In this document: positions 63,620-64,000 of the stretch, piece after piece
Layout of the letters: the number at the start of each line of letters is the position of its first letter
Position numbering within the stretch: position 1 is the stretch's first letter
Source: Auritidibacter ignavus
GTDB taxonomy: Bacteria; Actinomycetota; Actinomycetes; Actinomycetales; Micrococcaceae
Length of the DNA stretch: 64,000 bases
Assembly: GCF_003703835.1 (NCBI RefSeq)
Contig: NZ_RDQR01000001.1
Location: 62,001-126,000 of the forward strand
Reading direction: 5' to 3'
The notes under the pieces: generated by a model
Databases searched by the model: none
What the model saw: only the letters and a program-made list of their open reading frames with translations
Told to the model about the DNA's origin: nothing
Made by a program: the position numbers and the translations under genes

Positions 63620-64000
63620 CTAGTCCCGGGGTACTTTTCGCACGTAGAACACCGCCGATTCTCCGTAGGTTCTGGTGTCGATGATCTCGGTGGCGGCCGG
63701 AAAGCGCGGGGGCTGCGAGCGCGCCGACCGTTCCAAGACCAGCAGTCCGTCGACCACCAGGGCCGGAAAGATCAGAGCCAGCACCTGATCGAGCTTCTCG
63801 CCTTCGATCGGGTACGGCGGGTCGGCTAGGGCCAGGTCAAAATCTCCGTGCGCGTTCTTCTCCCCCGCCAGCCGGGTGGCTAGCAAGGGCAAGAATTTTT
63901 CCACGGTGGCCTGACGCACCGTGATGACCTTCCGGGACCCACCCAAGGCCCGGTTGACGGCTTGGGCATTGTCTCGTGCCACGGCGACAGCCTGGCGGTG
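63620..64000 (-). CDS. rsmD: 16S rRNA (guanine966-N2)-methyltransferase, 5'-truncated by window edge
   Basis: The C-terminal 126 residues of RsmD are visible; the start lies beyond 64000 and about 60 residues are missing. The methyltransferase motif LADPPYPI and the VLERSARSQPP stretch are present. It modifies G966 of 16S rRNA in the small subunit. The GTG at 63982 is an internal valine. Its place near coaD is the usual one. Confidence 0.85.
   Translation of the reverse strand, partial: HRQAVAVARDNAQAVNRALGGSRKVITVRQATVEKFLPLLATRLAGEKNAHGDFDLALADPPYPIEGEKLDQVLALIFPALVVDGLLVLERSARSQPPRFPAATEIIDTRTYGESAVFYVRKVPRD

Overview
The window reads as a chromosomal segment of a moderately high-G+C actinobacterium, most likely a member of the Micrococcales (Micrococcaceae-like). 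The evidence is gene content and order. There is a homodimeric-type pyruvate dehydrogenase E1 (aceE) beside a FasR-like regulator and a fabD-fabH-acpP-fabF type II fatty acid synthesis operon, together with DUF3052, DUF3145 and DUF2469 proteins that are typical of Actinobacteria. The block rpsP-khpA-rimM-trmD-rplS-lepB-lepB-rnhB-DUF2469-yraN-comM-dprA-xerC is also typical, as is rsmD/coaD...DUF177-rpmF-rnc-mutM...smc-ftsY-ffh. No species is claimed.

Layout. 1-1.7 kb: cysteine synthesis (cysK, cut by the window start, then cysE). 1.7-6.5 kb, minus strand: an MFS transporter, 6-phosphogluconate dehydrogenase, polyphosphate kinase 2 and a regulator with two MarR domains in one chain. 6.7-7.7 kb: tRNA-Val(TAC), a one-cysteine peroxiredoxin and DUF3052. 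8.1-16.2 kb, plus strand: aceE, fasR, fabD, fabH, acpP, fabF, carrying carbon from pyruvate to acetyl-CoA and fatty acids. 16.3-31.9 kb, minus strand: DUF3145, then recombination and competence-type genes (xerC, dprA, comM, yraN), rnhB, two signal peptidases, ribosomal protein and rRNA/tRNA maturation genes, the signal recognition particle pair ffh and ftsY, and between those two a secreted peptidoglycan amidase. 32-36.9 kb: an MFS transporter and smc.

36.9-55.3 kb is a surface-polysaccharide island lying between smc and mutM, genes that are usually close together in this phylum. It encodes UDP-GlcNAc 2-epimerase (wecB) and UDP-ManNAc dehydrogenase (wecC), which together make UDP-ManNAcA. It also encodes a UDP-hexose 4-epimerase (galE), two very large multidomain glycosyltransferases, an ABC exporter (wzm/wzt type), an asparagine-synthetase-like enzyme, a heparinase II/III-like protein and an LCP ligase that would join the finished polymer to peptidoglycan. 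This set fits a teichuronic-acid-like polymer containing ManNAcA, such as the one known from Micrococcus luteus. The polymer assignment is an inference.

55.5-58 kb: the mutM-rnc-rpmF-DUF177 block. 58.3-61.8 kb: a second accessory insert, an SGNH-type acyltransferase gene split by a single-base frameshift and a cyanophycin-synthetase-like ATP-grasp ligase. 61.8-64 kb: coaD, an aminotransferase and rsmD (cut by the window end).

The most notable non-coding signals are a perfect 16-bp hairpin inside the first 20 codons of rnc (a candidate RNase III self-cleavage site), a similarly placed 18-bp hairpin at the start of lepB, a pair of DnaA-box sequences upstream of yraN, and a perfect palindrome at the fabD promoter. 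No CRISPR array, insertion sequence, rRNA or prophage was seen.
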